DNA of 39,155 nucleotides from positions 1 through 39,155 of the forward strand of contig JAQYVO010000284.1 of assembly GCA_030145425.1 (NCBI GenBank), in the 5' to 3' direction. Below, one piece after another: positions 26,663 to 34,303 of this stretch. Position numbers and translations under genes: made by a program. Below the pieces are notes generated by a model, which was not told the DNA's origin, ran no database searches, and saw nothing but the letters and a program-made list of their open reading frames with translations. Source of the DNA: Chromatiales bacterium (GTDB lineage: Bacteria > Pseudomonadota > Gammaproteobacteria > Chromatiales > Chromatiaceae). Within the stretch, counting starts at the first letter, position 1. Each line of letters opens with the position of its first letter.

Positions 26663-26690
26663 ATTAGCACTCGAATGATACAAGTGCCAA
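26663..26690 (-). promoter_or_regulatory. CIRCE operator overlapping the hrcA promoter
   Basis: TTAGCACTC (26664-26672), 9-bp spacer, AAGTGCCAA (26682-26690): seven of nine positions of the second arm fit the CIRCE consensus TTAGCACTC-N9-GAGTGCTAA. On the minus strand TTGGCA and GCTAAT, 16 bp apart, can serve as -35 and -10, so bound HrcA would cover the promoter. The site lies between divergent hrcA and nadK. Confidence 0.85.
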
Positions 26691-26833
26691 TCAGGATTAT
26701 CGAGTTCGCTTCAAAGGGTGTCAAGATTGGGAACCTGGATTCGGCGTTGCAGGCATTGCGATTAATCGTGGCTGTATTCCGGACCCCGTGTTAAGTTGCA
26801 CACTCCGGCAGATCAACCTCCACATCCCACACC

Positions 26834-27703
26834 ATGCCTCAGCTGTTCCACACCATTGGTCTGATCGGAAAACACGAAGCCTCCACGCATGCCGATACTC
26901 TCGCCCGATTAAGCCGTTTTCTGATAGAACGGGGCCACCGGGTGCTGCTGGACAATGCCACCGCCGCCAAACCGGCAGATCATGAACTGGATACCGCAAC
27001 CCTGGACGAACTGGGAGAACAGTGTGATCTGGTTATCGTGATCGGCGGCGACGGGACCCTGCTCCATACCGCGCGTGCCCTGGCAGACCACGACGTACCG
27101 CTGCTCGGGATCAACCTCGGCCGCCTGGGTTTCCTGGTCGATATCTCTCCCGACGACATGCTGGCCACGGTGTCCCGGATTTTTTCCGGCGAGTATACGG
27201 AGGAGCATCGATTTCTGCTCCGGGTGGATACGGACGGCCACCACAGCAGCGCACTCAACGACGTGGTAATCCACAAGTGGAACATCGCGCGAATGATCGA
27301 GTTCGAGACTTATGTCGACGGTTCATTCGTCGGCACACAGCGCTCGGACGGGCTGATAGTTTCCACACCGACCGGTTCCACCGCCTATGCCCTCTCGGGC
27401 GGAGGCCCCCTGCTGCATCCTGACCTGGATGCCACACTGCTGGTCCCGATCTGCCCCCACACTCTGAGCAACCGCCCCATTGTCATCAGCGGCAACAGCA
27501 TCGTCGAAATCCGTGTCAGCGGGAATACCGAACTGGAACACGTCAGGGTAACCTGTGACGGTCAGGCACTGTTGCCCCTGGATACAAAATCCGTATTCAT
27601 AAGGAAACTCAACCGCCCGGTTCGCCTGATTCACCCCAAGGGCCACGATCACTTCAACATTCTGCGGGCTAAACTCGGCTGGGGGGGGCACCACGCCAAA
27701 TAG
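26834..27703 (+). CDS. nadK: NAD kinase
   Basis: 289 residues, close to E. coli NadK (292). The catalytic GGDGT motif is at residues 71-75 (VIVIGGDGTLLHTAR), followed by LGINLGRLGFLVDI, the NAD-binding SDGLIVSTPTGSTAY and SGGGPLLHPDL. It phosphorylates NAD to NADP with ATP. No good ribosome-binding site precedes the ATG, although the N terminus fits the family. It is divergent from hrcA-grpE, as in many Gammaproteobacteria. The stop codon TAG is immediately followed by the target duplication of the 156-bp element that now separates it from recN. Confidence 0.96.
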   Translation: MPQLFHTIGLIGKHEASTHADTLARLSRFLIERGHRVLLDNATAAKPADHELDTATLDELGEQCDLVIVIGGDGTLLHTARALADHDVPLLGINLGRLGFLVDISPDDMLATVSRIFSGEYTEEHRFLLRVDTDGHHSSALNDVVIHKWNIARMIEFETYVDGSFVGTQRSDGLIVSTPTGSTAYALSGGGPLLHPDLDATLLVPICPHTLSNRPIVISGNSIVEIRVSGNTELEHVRVTCDGQALLPLDTKSVFIRKLNRPVRLIHPKGHDHFNILRAKLGWGGHHAK

Positions 27704-27713
27704 GCCAAGGGAT

Positions 27714-27869
27714 GAATGGCACTTACTTAAAACTCAAAGCCACCGTCATCCCGGCGTAGGCCGGGATCCAGAACTGCCAATGGTGGTCGCTTTCCTGGAT
27801 TCCGGCCTGCGCCGGAATGACGATCAAGGCGTTTGAACAGGGCCATTTGGCTTGAAGTAAGTACCATTC
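27714..27869. mobile_element. 156-bp MITE with 11-bp target-site duplication, in the nadK-recN gap
   Basis: Direct repeats GGCCAAGGGAT at 27703-27713 and 27870-27880 flank an element whose ends, GAATGGCACTTACTT and AAGTAAGTACCATTC, are inverted repeats with one mismatch in 15. It has no coding capacity. An 11-bp duplication is in the range known for IS4-type transposition (inference). It encloses the palindrome at 27745-27821. Confidence 0.85.
27745..27821. repeat. GTCATTCCGGCGCAGG-type palindromic repeat inside the 156-bp element
   Basis: GTCATCCCGGCGTAGGCCGG at the left faces CCGGCCTGCGCCGGAATGAC at the right, with an inner ATCCAG / CTGGAT pair. The motif is widespread as an intergenic repeat in Proteobacteria. 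Here it forms the body of a transposable unit. Confidence 0.8.
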
Positions 27870-27885
27870 GGCCAAGGGATCTTTC

Positions 27886-29547
27886 ATGCTTAACAGAATT
27901 CACATCAAGGACCTGGCCATCATCACCACCCTGGATGTGGAGTTTAATGACCGGATGACCGTGCTCACCGGGGAGACCGGGGCCGGAAAATCGATTTTGA
28001 TCGATGCCTTGGGGCTGGTGCTCGGAGACAGGGCCAATAACGGGATGATCCGCACTGACAGCCCGCGTGCGGAGATTACAACCGCCTTTTCCCTCGACGG
28101 TTGTCCCGCTGCCGCACAGTGGCTGGAGCAGAACGGGATCGAGTCCGACGGGGAGTGCCTGCTGCGCAGAGTGCTTGTCAGGGAGGGACCTTCCCGTGCC
28201 TTCGTAAACGGTTCACCGGTGCCCATCAAATCCTTGCAAAGTCTTGGTGAGCTGCTGGTGGATATACATGGGCAGCACGCACACCAATCTCTACTCCGTC
28301 GTGATCGGCAACGGGAGCTGTTGGACGAGTACGGCAGTTCCAACGTGTTGTGCGGAAGTGTGGGAGAAACCTTCGAACAGTGGCGCGAAGTATCGGCCCA
28401 ACTGGAGGCGTTGCGCCGGCAATCCCTGGAGCGTGCAGACAGGATGGATCTCCTGGGGTACCAGGTCGGGGAGCTCTCCGCTCTGGCATTGGGTGACGAT
28501 GAGCTCGACTCCCTGGAGCAGGAGCACCGGCGCCTGAGCAACGCGGGACAACTGATGCAGCAGTGCGGCATGCTGCTTGGCCTGCTCTATGACGAAGAGG
28601 ACTCGACCCAAACCCGTCTGGCCCGCGCCTCGAGGATACTCGAAGAGATGAGCAGTCTGGACACCGGCCTTTCCGGCTCCCTGGAGATGCTGGAGAACGC
28701 ATCGATACAGATCGGGGAGGCGGTGACCAATCTGCGCCATTACGTCGAGGGCGTCGAGGAAGATCCTCAGCGGCTCTTGCAGGTCGAGGCGCGCCTGGGC
28801 GATATCCAGGACCTGGCCAGAAAATACCGATGCCGGCCCGAGGAACTCAATCTCCGCCTTGACGTGCTTCGCGGGGAACTGGAACAGCTCAACAGCGCAG
28901 GCCAGCAACTGGGGGCGCTCGAGCAGCGCTCGGCGGAGCTCGCTGTCGAATACCGGGGCAAGGCTCAAGAACTGCACGAGCAGAGAGTGGCAAACGCCGC
29001 CCGGCTGGAACGGGAGGTAACCGAAATCATACAGTCCCTCGGGATGCCCGAGGGCCGTTTTGGCGTTCTCATCAAAGCCCTGCCGGAGGAAAAGGCCGGG
29101 GCTTCGGGTATCGACAGGGTCGAGTTTCAAGTTTCAACCAACCCAGGTCACCCAACCCAGCCCCTTGCCAAGGTAGCGTCCGGGGGTGAACTCTCACGTA
29201 TGAGCCTGGCCATACAGGTTGCCACCATAAACTGCGGTCAGATTCCCACCCTGATCTTCGACGAGGTGGATGTCGGGATCGGCGGTGGTGTGGCCGAGAT
29301 CGTCGGGCGCCTGCTAGCCCGGCTCGGTTCGGGCAGACAAGTGCTGTGCGTCACCCATCTGCCCCAAGTGGCATCTCAAGGTCATCAGCATCTGCTGGTG
29401 CAGAAATCTTCTAACGGAAAAGCAGTCACGACCTCGATAGAAAGCCTGGAGGAGGAACCCCGGGTGCAGGAGATCGCACGCATGCTGGGTGGCGTGGAGA
29501 TAACGGACACAACCCTGGAACACGCCAGGGAGATGATGGGATCTTAA
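27886..29547 (+). CDS. recN: DNA repair protein RecN
   Basis: 553 residues, as in E. coli. SMC-like ATPase: Walker A LTGETGAGKSILIDALGLVL near the N terminus, a long coiled-coil middle, the ABC signature VASGGELSRMSLAIQ, Walker B PTLIFDEVDVGIGGG, and the H-loop VTHLPQVASQGHQHL near the C terminus. RecN tethers DNA ends and sister chromatids during double-strand break repair, upstream of RecBCD/RecA work. The ribosome-binding site AAGGGA, 6 nt before ATG, lies in the right copy of the target duplication. No LexA box was recognised upstream; the inserted element separates it from nadK. Confidence 0.96.
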   Translation: MLNRIHIKDLAIITTLDVEFNDRMTVLTGETGAGKSILIDALGLVLGDRANNGMIRTDSPRAEITTAFSLDGCPAAAQWLEQNGIESDGECLLRRVLVREGPSRAFVNGSPVPIKSLQSLGELLVDIHGQHAHQSLLRRDRQRELLDEYGSSNVLCGSVGETFEQWREVSAQLEALRRQSLERADRMDLLGYQVGELSALALGDDELDSLEQEHRRLSNAGQLMQQCGMLLGLLYDEEDSTQTRLARASRILEEMSSLDTGLSGSLEMLENASIQIGEAVTNLRHYVEGVEEDPQRLLQVEARLGDIQDLARKYRCRPEELNLRLDVLRGELEQLNSAGQQLGALEQRSAELAVEYRGKAQELHEQRVANAARLEREVTEIIQSLGMPEGRFGVLIKALPEEKAGASGIDRVEFQVSTNPGHPTQPLAKVASGGELSRMSLAIQVATINCGQIPTLIFDEVDVGIGGGVAEIVGRLLARLGSGRQVLCVTHLPQVASQGHQHLLVQKSSNGKAVTTSIESLEEEPRVQEIARMLGGVEITDTTLEHAREMMGS

Positions 29548-29594
29548 ACGCTTGCAGGGTCAACAAACGACCCGGATATCCCCACCACAAATCT

Positions 29595-29666
29595 GTAGGA
29601 TGCGGTGAGTGCAACGAACCGCATCGATGGGAACAGATGCGCTTCGCCATGCTCAGCACATCCTAC
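29595..29666. repeat. Palindromic repeat, GTAGGATGCGGTGAG family (copy 2)
   Basis: GTAGGATGCGGTGAGTGCAA at the left and GCTCAGCACATCCTAC at the right are inverted, with inner GAACCGCATC / GATGCGCTTC. It directly abuts the truncated MITE that follows. Confidence 0.75.
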
Positions 29667-29671
29667 GGCCC

Positions 29672-29772
29672 TGTTGGGTGAATTCATTCGACCATCGGCA
29701 ATTCTTGTGGCGTGGGCTATTGGCCGAATGAATTCGGCCCTACAACGGCAATCTACCCACTTGATTCAGGGG
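29672..29772 (-). mobile_element. MITE-like palindromic element, copy 4 (inverted, one end lost)
   Basis: It contains GTGAATTCATTCGACC, then the arm GGCCGAATGAATTCGGCC (29722-29739) and the end ATCTACCCACTTGATTCAGGGG. Its outer arm and other end are replaced by the adjoining GTAGGATG repeat. It lies head-to-tail with the complete copy at 29794-29955. Confidence 0.7.
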
Positions 29773-29793
29773 AAAAGCCTTTTTTTAGCTCCT

Positions 29794-29955
29794 CCCCTGA
29801 TTGAGTGGGTAAATCAACATTTTCGACAAAACGCTTCCCGTCTGTCAGCAGAACCGTAGGGGCGAATTCATTCGACCATCGGCAATTCTTGAGGCGTGGG
29901 CTATTGGCCGAATGAATTCGGCCCTACAACGGCAATCTACCCACTTGGTCAGGGG
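29794..29955 (-). mobile_element. MITE-like palindromic element, copy 5 (complete, 162 bp, inverted)
   Basis: Ends CCCCTGATTGAGTGGGTAAA and TCTACCCACTTGGTCAGGGG are inverted repeats. Core palindromes at 29857-29926. The best-preserved copy, it defines both ends of the family. The loop shares CCATCGGCAATTCTTG with copy 4, so the two may have arisen by local duplication. Confidence 0.85.
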
Positions 29956-29967
29956 AAGATCCATTTT

Positions 29968-30660
29968 TTATTCCAACGCCTCATCCACCGCCGCAATAGC
30001 ATGAATCCGTGTGGTATCCAGCAAAGGCATGGAGGTATCTTTCTGATCGACCAGCAAGGCGATTTCGGTGCAACCCAGGATCACGGCCTCCGCACCACGA
30101 TCCGCCAGGCCACCGATAATACCGACAAACTGTTCCCTGGACGTCTGTCGAATACTTCCCAGGCAAAGCTCGTCGTATATAACCCGATGAACAAGCTCTC
30201 GCTCCGCTTTATCAGGAACCAGCACCTCGAGGTCGAACCGTTCCTCCAGCCTGCCCCGGTAGAATGCCTGCTCCATGGTGAAGCGGGTGCCGAGCAGAGC
30301 CACTTTATTGAACCCCCGATTGTGAATCTGTCGGCCGGTGGCATCGGCGATGTGCAGCAGGGGAATATCGATCTCAGACTCCACCCGGCCGGCCACTTTG
30401 TGCATGGTGTTGGTGCAGATCAACAGAAAATCCGCACCCGCTGATTCGATCCTGCGGGCGCCGTCAACCAGGATGTCTGCCGCCTCATCCCAACGGTCCT
30501 GATGCTGCAAATCTTCGATCCCCTGAAAATCCAGGCTGTACAGAACGATCTGCGCGGAATGCAATCCACCCAGGCGGCGTTTTATCTCGTCATTGATGAT
30601 GCGGTAATAACTGGCCGTTGATTCCCAGCTCATGCCGCCAAGCAGTCCGATGGTTTTCAT
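29968..30660 (-). CDS. Aspartate/glutamate racemase family protein (YgeA-like)
   Basis: 230 residues, as in YgeA and aspartate racemase (about 230). N terminus KTIGLLGGMSWESTASYYR is the family hallmark. The two catalytic Cys are in LICTNTMHK and LGCTEIALLV, which act as the two-base pair on either face of an amino acid without PLP. YgeA has broad specificity (homoserine, methionine and others), so the substrate here cannot be fixed. It stands alone between clusters of repeats; its ribosome-binding site is weak (GGTGA). A role in D-amino-acid supply for the wall or biofilm is inference. Confidence 0.87.
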   Translation of the reverse strand: MKTIGLLGGMSWESTASYYRIINDEIKRRLGGLHSAQIVLYSLDFQGIEDLQHQDRWDEAADILVDGARRIESAGADFLLICTNTMHKVAGRVESEIDIPLLHIADATGRQIHNRGFNKVALLGTRFTMEQAFYRGRLEERFDLEVLVPDKAERELVHRVIYDELCLGSIRQTSREQFVGIIGGLADRGAEAVILGCTEIALLVDQKDTSMPLLDTTRIHAIAAVDEALE

Positions 30661-30682
30661 TGATCACCAAGAAGAAGAAATT

Positions 30683-30705
30683 TGAACCGCAGAGGCACAG
30701 AGAAG
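30683..30705. repeat. Single arm of the AACCGCAGAGG repeat
   Basis: AACCGCAGAGGCACAGAGAA, one arm only, about 22 bp upstream of the racemase-family start on the opposite reading. The matching arm is not found on the tyrA side. Confidence 0.55.
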
Positions 30706-30771
30706 AATTTTTTCTGTTGAGCACGGGCAAAGCACTAAGATTTCATCTGCATTGAATAACTATTGGCTCAT

Positions 30772-30880
30772 CCCCTGATCAAGTGGATAGATCAGCGTTG
30801 TAGGGCCGAATTCATTCGGCCAACAGCTGGCCAAGCATCGGTCGAATGAATTCGACCCTACAGTTCTGCTGACAGGTGGA
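30772..30880 (+). mobile_element. MITE-like palindromic element, copy 6 (right end lost)
   Basis: Left end CCCCTGATCAAGTGGATAG, core palindromes at 30801-30860, then CAGTTCTGCTGACAGGTGG as in other copies. The right inverted repeat is missing; the element ends about 20 bp before the tyrA stop codon. Confidence 0.75.
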
Positions 30881-30900
30881 ATACGTTATTCTTCACCCGC

Positions 30901-31782
30901 CTATTCCGGTGAATCCAGGATACCGTCGATGTAACGGTCGCGGGCGGCCTTGGCGCGGCTGAAGATCTCCTGCAAACCGTCGGCATCGCCCCTGCTGACG
31001 GCATCGGCGAGTTCCTTCATCTCCTCTATGTAATACTCCAACACTTCCCCCAGCGCCTTTTTATTCGCGATACAGATATCCCGCCACATTACAGGGTTGC
31101 TGGAGGCAATACGGGTGAAATCCCGAAAGCCGCCGGCGGCATAGCGGAAGATCTCGTCGTTTTCCTTCATCCTGGACAGGGTATCCACCAGGCTGAACGC
31201 AAGCATATGTGGCAGGTGGGAAGTGGCGGCCAACACCTCGTCGTGGTGTTCCACCGTCATCTGCGTCACTTCCGCACCGCAGAGTTTCCACATGCTTTCC
31301 ACCTTCTCCAGCGCAGACAGGGAGGTGGAACCGGTTGGGGTCAGGATAATGCGGCGGTTCTGATACAGTTCCGCGAAAGAGGCCTCTACCCCGCTTTGTT
31401 CGGTGCCTGCAATCGGATGCCCGGGCACGAAACCTGGGGGCAGTTCACCGAAGGCGTCCCGGCAGGCTTCAACCACACAGGCCTTGGCGCTGCCCCCGTC
31501 AGTGATCACGGCATCGGGTTGCAGGTGACCGCACATCGACTTGAATGCATGCCCCATGGCACCCAGCGGCACCGCCAGAAACACGAGGTCTGCATCCTGA
31601 ACCGCCTCTTCGATCTGGTGGGTATAACGGTCAATGACGCCCAGTTCCAGCGCCCGCTCCAGATTCGGCTTGCCCCTGCCGCAGCCCACTACCTCGCCGA
31701 CTTCCCCCGCCGTTCGCAATGCGCGCACCAGGGAACCACCGATCAGGCCGACGCCGATCACCGCCAGCCGACGGATCAGCAT
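30901..31782 (-). CDS. tyrA: Prephenate dehydrogenase (monofunctional TyrA)
   Basis: 293 residues. Dinucleotide-binding motif AVIGVGLIGGSLVRAL at the N terminus, LVFLAVPLGAM, the catalytic region DGGSAKACVVEA and FVPGHPIAGTEQSGVEAS, and TSHLPHMLAFSLV in the C-terminal helical domain. It oxidises prephenate (or arogenate) to the tyrosine precursor. No chorismate mutase domain is fused, unlike E. coli TyrA. It overlaps hisC by one base (TGATG), so the two are translationally coupled. Cofactor choice (NAD or NADP) cannot be decided by eye. Confidence 0.95.
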   Translation of the reverse strand: MLIRRLAVIGVGLIGGSLVRALRTAGEVGEVVGCGRGKPNLERALELGVIDRYTHQIEEAVQDADLVFLAVPLGAMGHAFKSMCGHLQPDAVITDGGSAKACVVEACRDAFGELPPGFVPGHPIAGTEQSGVEASFAELYQNRRIILTPTGSTSLSALEKVESMWKLCGAEVTQMTVEHHDEVLAATSHLPHMLAFSLVDTLSRMKENDEIFRYAAGGFRDFTRIASSNPVMWRDICIANKKALGEVLEYYIEEMKELADAVSRGDADGLQEIFSRAKAARDRYIDGILDSPE

Positions 31783-32885
31783 CAGCCGAGCACCTCGGAC
31801 AGGGCCTGGAGGAAACGCTCGTTCTCTTGTTCCAGACCGACTGTCACCCGGAGATGCTTCGGCAGTCCGTAGTTGGCGATCGGACGGCCGATGCAGCCTT
31901 TATGGAGCAAGGCCCGGTCCACCTCCTCCACCGGGCGGCCCACATCGACGCTGATGAAGTTGCCCACCGAGGGGATAAAATCGAGCCCCATTTTCCCGAA
32001 TCCTTCAGTCAGTGTTGCCATCCCCTGCCGGTTGGCCTCCACGGAATGCCGTACAAAATCCTGATCCTGCAGCGCCGCCTCGGCGGCCACCAATGCCATG
32101 CTGTTGACATTAAAGGGTTGGCGCACCCGATTCAGCAGATCCGCCACATCGGGATGGGAGAGACCGTAACCCACGCGCAGCGATGCCAGCCCGTAGACTT
32201 TGGAGAAGGTGCGGGTGACGATGAGATTGGGGTACTTGTCCAGCCAGCGGCTGGCATCCGGATAATCCGGCTCGTCCACGTATTCGGTGTAGGCCTCGTC
32301 GACCACAACAATCACATTGGGGGGCAGATCTGCGATGAAGGCTTCCAACTCTCCACCCTTCAACCAGGTGCCGGTGGGGTTGTTAGGGTTGGCTATCCAA
32401 ACCACACTGGTGTGCTCTCCCACCATTCCCGCCATGGCCTGAAGGTCATGGCCGTACTCGAATGCCGGTGCCATCTTCAGTGTCGCGCCCACCGCCTGGC
32501 TGCTGATGGGATAGACGGCGAAGGCATGCTGGGAAAAGAGCGATTCCCGGCCGGGGCTGAGGAATACCCGGGCGATCATGTCCAAAACATCATTGGAGCC
32601 GTTGCCCAGGGTGATCCGTAAAGGATCCAGATCGTGCCTGGCGGCCAGGGCAGCGCGGAGGGCAAATCCGCCGCCGTCCGGATAACGGGCCACCTCCGAA
32701 AGTTCCTTCTGAATCGCGGTCCTGGCTTTTTCGCTGCACCCGAGGGGATTCTCGTTGGACGCCAGTTTCACCGAGTCGGTGATACCCAGCTCACGTTCCA
32801 GTTCGGAGATGGGTTTTCCAGGCAGGTAGGGTTTGAGGTTAGCTATGCCTGGGGCGGCGTGGTCCAGAAAGGTGTTTTTGTTCAT
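31782..32885 (-). CDS. hisC: Histidinol-phosphate aminotransferase (HisC), possibly also aromatic
   Basis: 367 residues, fold type I PLP enzyme. Markers: LASNENPLGCS near the N terminus, GNGSNDVLDMI, IANPNNPTGTW, VVDEAYTEY, and the PLP-lysine segment TRTFSKVYGLASLRVGY. The N terminus NLKPYLPGKPISELERE is typical of the HisC2-type enzymes that lie beside pheA and tyrA and also transaminate aromatic keto acids. No ribosome-binding site is visible: an AACCGCAGAGG repeat begins 7 bp before the ATG and has probably displaced it. Confidence 0.94.
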   Translation of the reverse strand: MNKNTFLDHAAPGIANLKPYLPGKPISELERELGITDSVKLASNENPLGCSEKARTAIQKELSEVARYPDGGGFALRAALAARHDLDPLRITLGNGSNDVLDMIARVFLSPGRESLFSQHAFAVYPISSQAVGATLKMAPAFEYGHDLQAMAGMVGEHTSVVWIANPNNPTGTWLKGGELEAFIADLPPNVIVVVDEAYTEYVDEPDYPDASRWLDKYPNLIVTRTFSKVYGLASLRVGYGLSHPDVADLLNRVRQPFNVNSMALVAAEAALQDQDFVRHSVEANRQGMATLTEGFGKMGLDFIPSVGNFISVDVGRPVEEVDRALLHKGCIGRPIANYGLPKHLRVTVGLEQENERFLQALSEVLG

Positions 32886-32891
32886 AAGATT

Positions 32892-33196
32892 TTTGAACCG
32901 CAGAGGCGCAAAGGTTAATAATTATGGAACTTTGAAGTTTATCAGTAGACCGATGCTGATTTTAGTCGAATTGGTCGAATGAATTCGACCCTACAGTTGC
33001 GCCGACAGGTGGAATGAATTTGATCCTACATACCGCGCCTCAATTTGTAGGGCCGAATTTATTCGGCCAACAGCCAGGTTCGCGAATTCCGGCATTTACG
33101 CAAATTGGTCGAATGAATTCGACCCTACAATCCCAGGCTCCATTTAGCCTATTCACTCTCCAGGAACAAAAAACCTCAGCGCCTCTGCGGTTCAAA
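32892..33196. repeat. AACCGCAGAGG hairpin interrupted by two MITE palindrome copies (nested composite)
   Basis: Outer arms TTTGAACCGCAGAGGCGCAA (32892 on) and GCGCCTCTGCGGTTCAAAA (to 33196) enclose a lone GGTCGAATGAATTCGACC arm (32973-32990), a degenerate arm (33012-33030) and a complete palindrome pair (33048-33127). It fills the whole gap between pheA and hisC. I see no gene in it. Confidence 0.7.
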
Positions 33197-33207
33197 AACC
33201 TTCCTCT

Positions 33208-34293
33208 TCAAAGCACCGCCTTAGGATAAGACCCCAAAAGTTTCAACATGCGCGCCTCCTGGCGCAGGGCTTCCAGTGCCTCTGCGATATGCTGATCATC
33301 CTGGTGACCGTCGATGTCGATGAAAAAGACGTAATCCCAATTGCCCTGTCTCGAAGGCCTGGATTCGATACGGGACATGCTGATGCCGTGTCGGCCCAGG
33401 GGCAGCAGAAGGGAACTGAGCCCTCCGGCCACGTTTCGCGTGGCGCAGAGAAAAGTGGTCTTATCCTCTCCGCTCGGGAGCGCCCTCTGGCGGCCTATGA
33501 CCAGAAAGCGGGTGGTGTTGTCCGGCTCATCCTCGATGTTTCGCGCCAGGCCTTTCAGCTTATAAAGTTCGGCGGCCATCTCACCTGCGATGGCCGCCGA
33601 CCCCTGTTCAACCTTCGCCACCCGTGCGGCCTCCGCATTGCTGCCCACCGTGATCTGCTCGGCCAGGGGCAGGTTCCTGTCCAGCCAGAGGCGGCACTGG
33701 GCAAGGGATTGCTGGTGTGAATATACCCGCTTCACCGAACCCAGCTCAGACTCCATGCTCAGCAGATGGTGGTGAATACGCAGGCTCACCTCACCGCATA
33801 TGAAAAGCGGCGAGTGCATGAACAGATCGAGAGTGTGGTTGATGACCCCTTCGGTGGAATTCTCCACCGGCACTACACCATAGTTGGCGTCACCGGATTC
33901 AACCTCCCGAAACACATCGGAGATGGAACCCATTGGCACGGTCTTTATGGAGTGGCCGAAGTGCTTCAGTGCCGCCGCCTGGGTGAAGGTGCCCTCCGGT
34001 CCCAGAAAAGCGATCTTCATCTGACGTTCGAGGGCCAGGCAGGCGGACATGACCTCACGGAAAAGCCGGGCCATCTCCTCGTCGCCCATTGGCCCCAGAT
34101 TCCGTTTCTGGATCTTCTTTAAGATTGCCGCCTCTCTCTCCGGGCGATAAAAGAAAGCGTCCTTGTCTTCCACCAGCTTTGTTTCGGCCACTTCCTTCGC
34201 CGCTGCCGCACGCTGGTTAATCAGGTCCTGGATCTGCACATCCAGGGAATCTATCCGTTCCCGGATCTTCTGAAGCTTTTCCTGATCCTCCAT
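33208..34293 (-). CDS. pheA: Bifunctional chorismate mutase / prephenate dehydratase (P-protein)
   Basis: 361 residues from ATG 34293. The AroQ chorismate mutase domain is at 1-90 (KIRERIDSLDVQIQDLINQRAAAAKEVAETK), prephenate dehydratase from about 95 (FLGPEGTFTQAAALKHFG, VPVENSTEGVINHTLD, TRFLVIGR), and a C-terminal ACT domain for phenylalanine feedback (SRIESRPSRQGNWDYVFFIDIDGH, matching the ESRP motif). It converts chorismate to phenylpyruvate. The chosen start is 10 bp after serA ends; an in-frame ATG at 34347 would overlap serA and add 18 residues unlike the family. Confidence 0.95.
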   Translation of the reverse strand: MEDQEKLQKIRERIDSLDVQIQDLINQRAAAAKEVAETKLVEDKDAFFYRPEREAAILKKIQKRNLGPMGDEEMARLFREVMSACLALERQMKIAFLGPEGTFTQAAALKHFGHSIKTVPMGSISDVFREVESGDANYGVVPVENSTEGVINHTLDLFMHSPLFICGEVSLRIHHHLLSMESELGSVKRVYSHQQSLAQCRLWLDRNLPLAEQITVGSNAEAARVAKVEQGSAAIAGEMAAELYKLKGLARNIEDEPDNTTRFLVIGRQRALPSGEDKTTFLCATRNVAGGLSSLLLPLGRHGISMSRIESRPSRQGNWDYVFFIDIDGHQDDQHIAEALEALRQEARMLKLLGSYPKAVL

Positions 34294-34303
34294 GGAGATG
34301 GTT

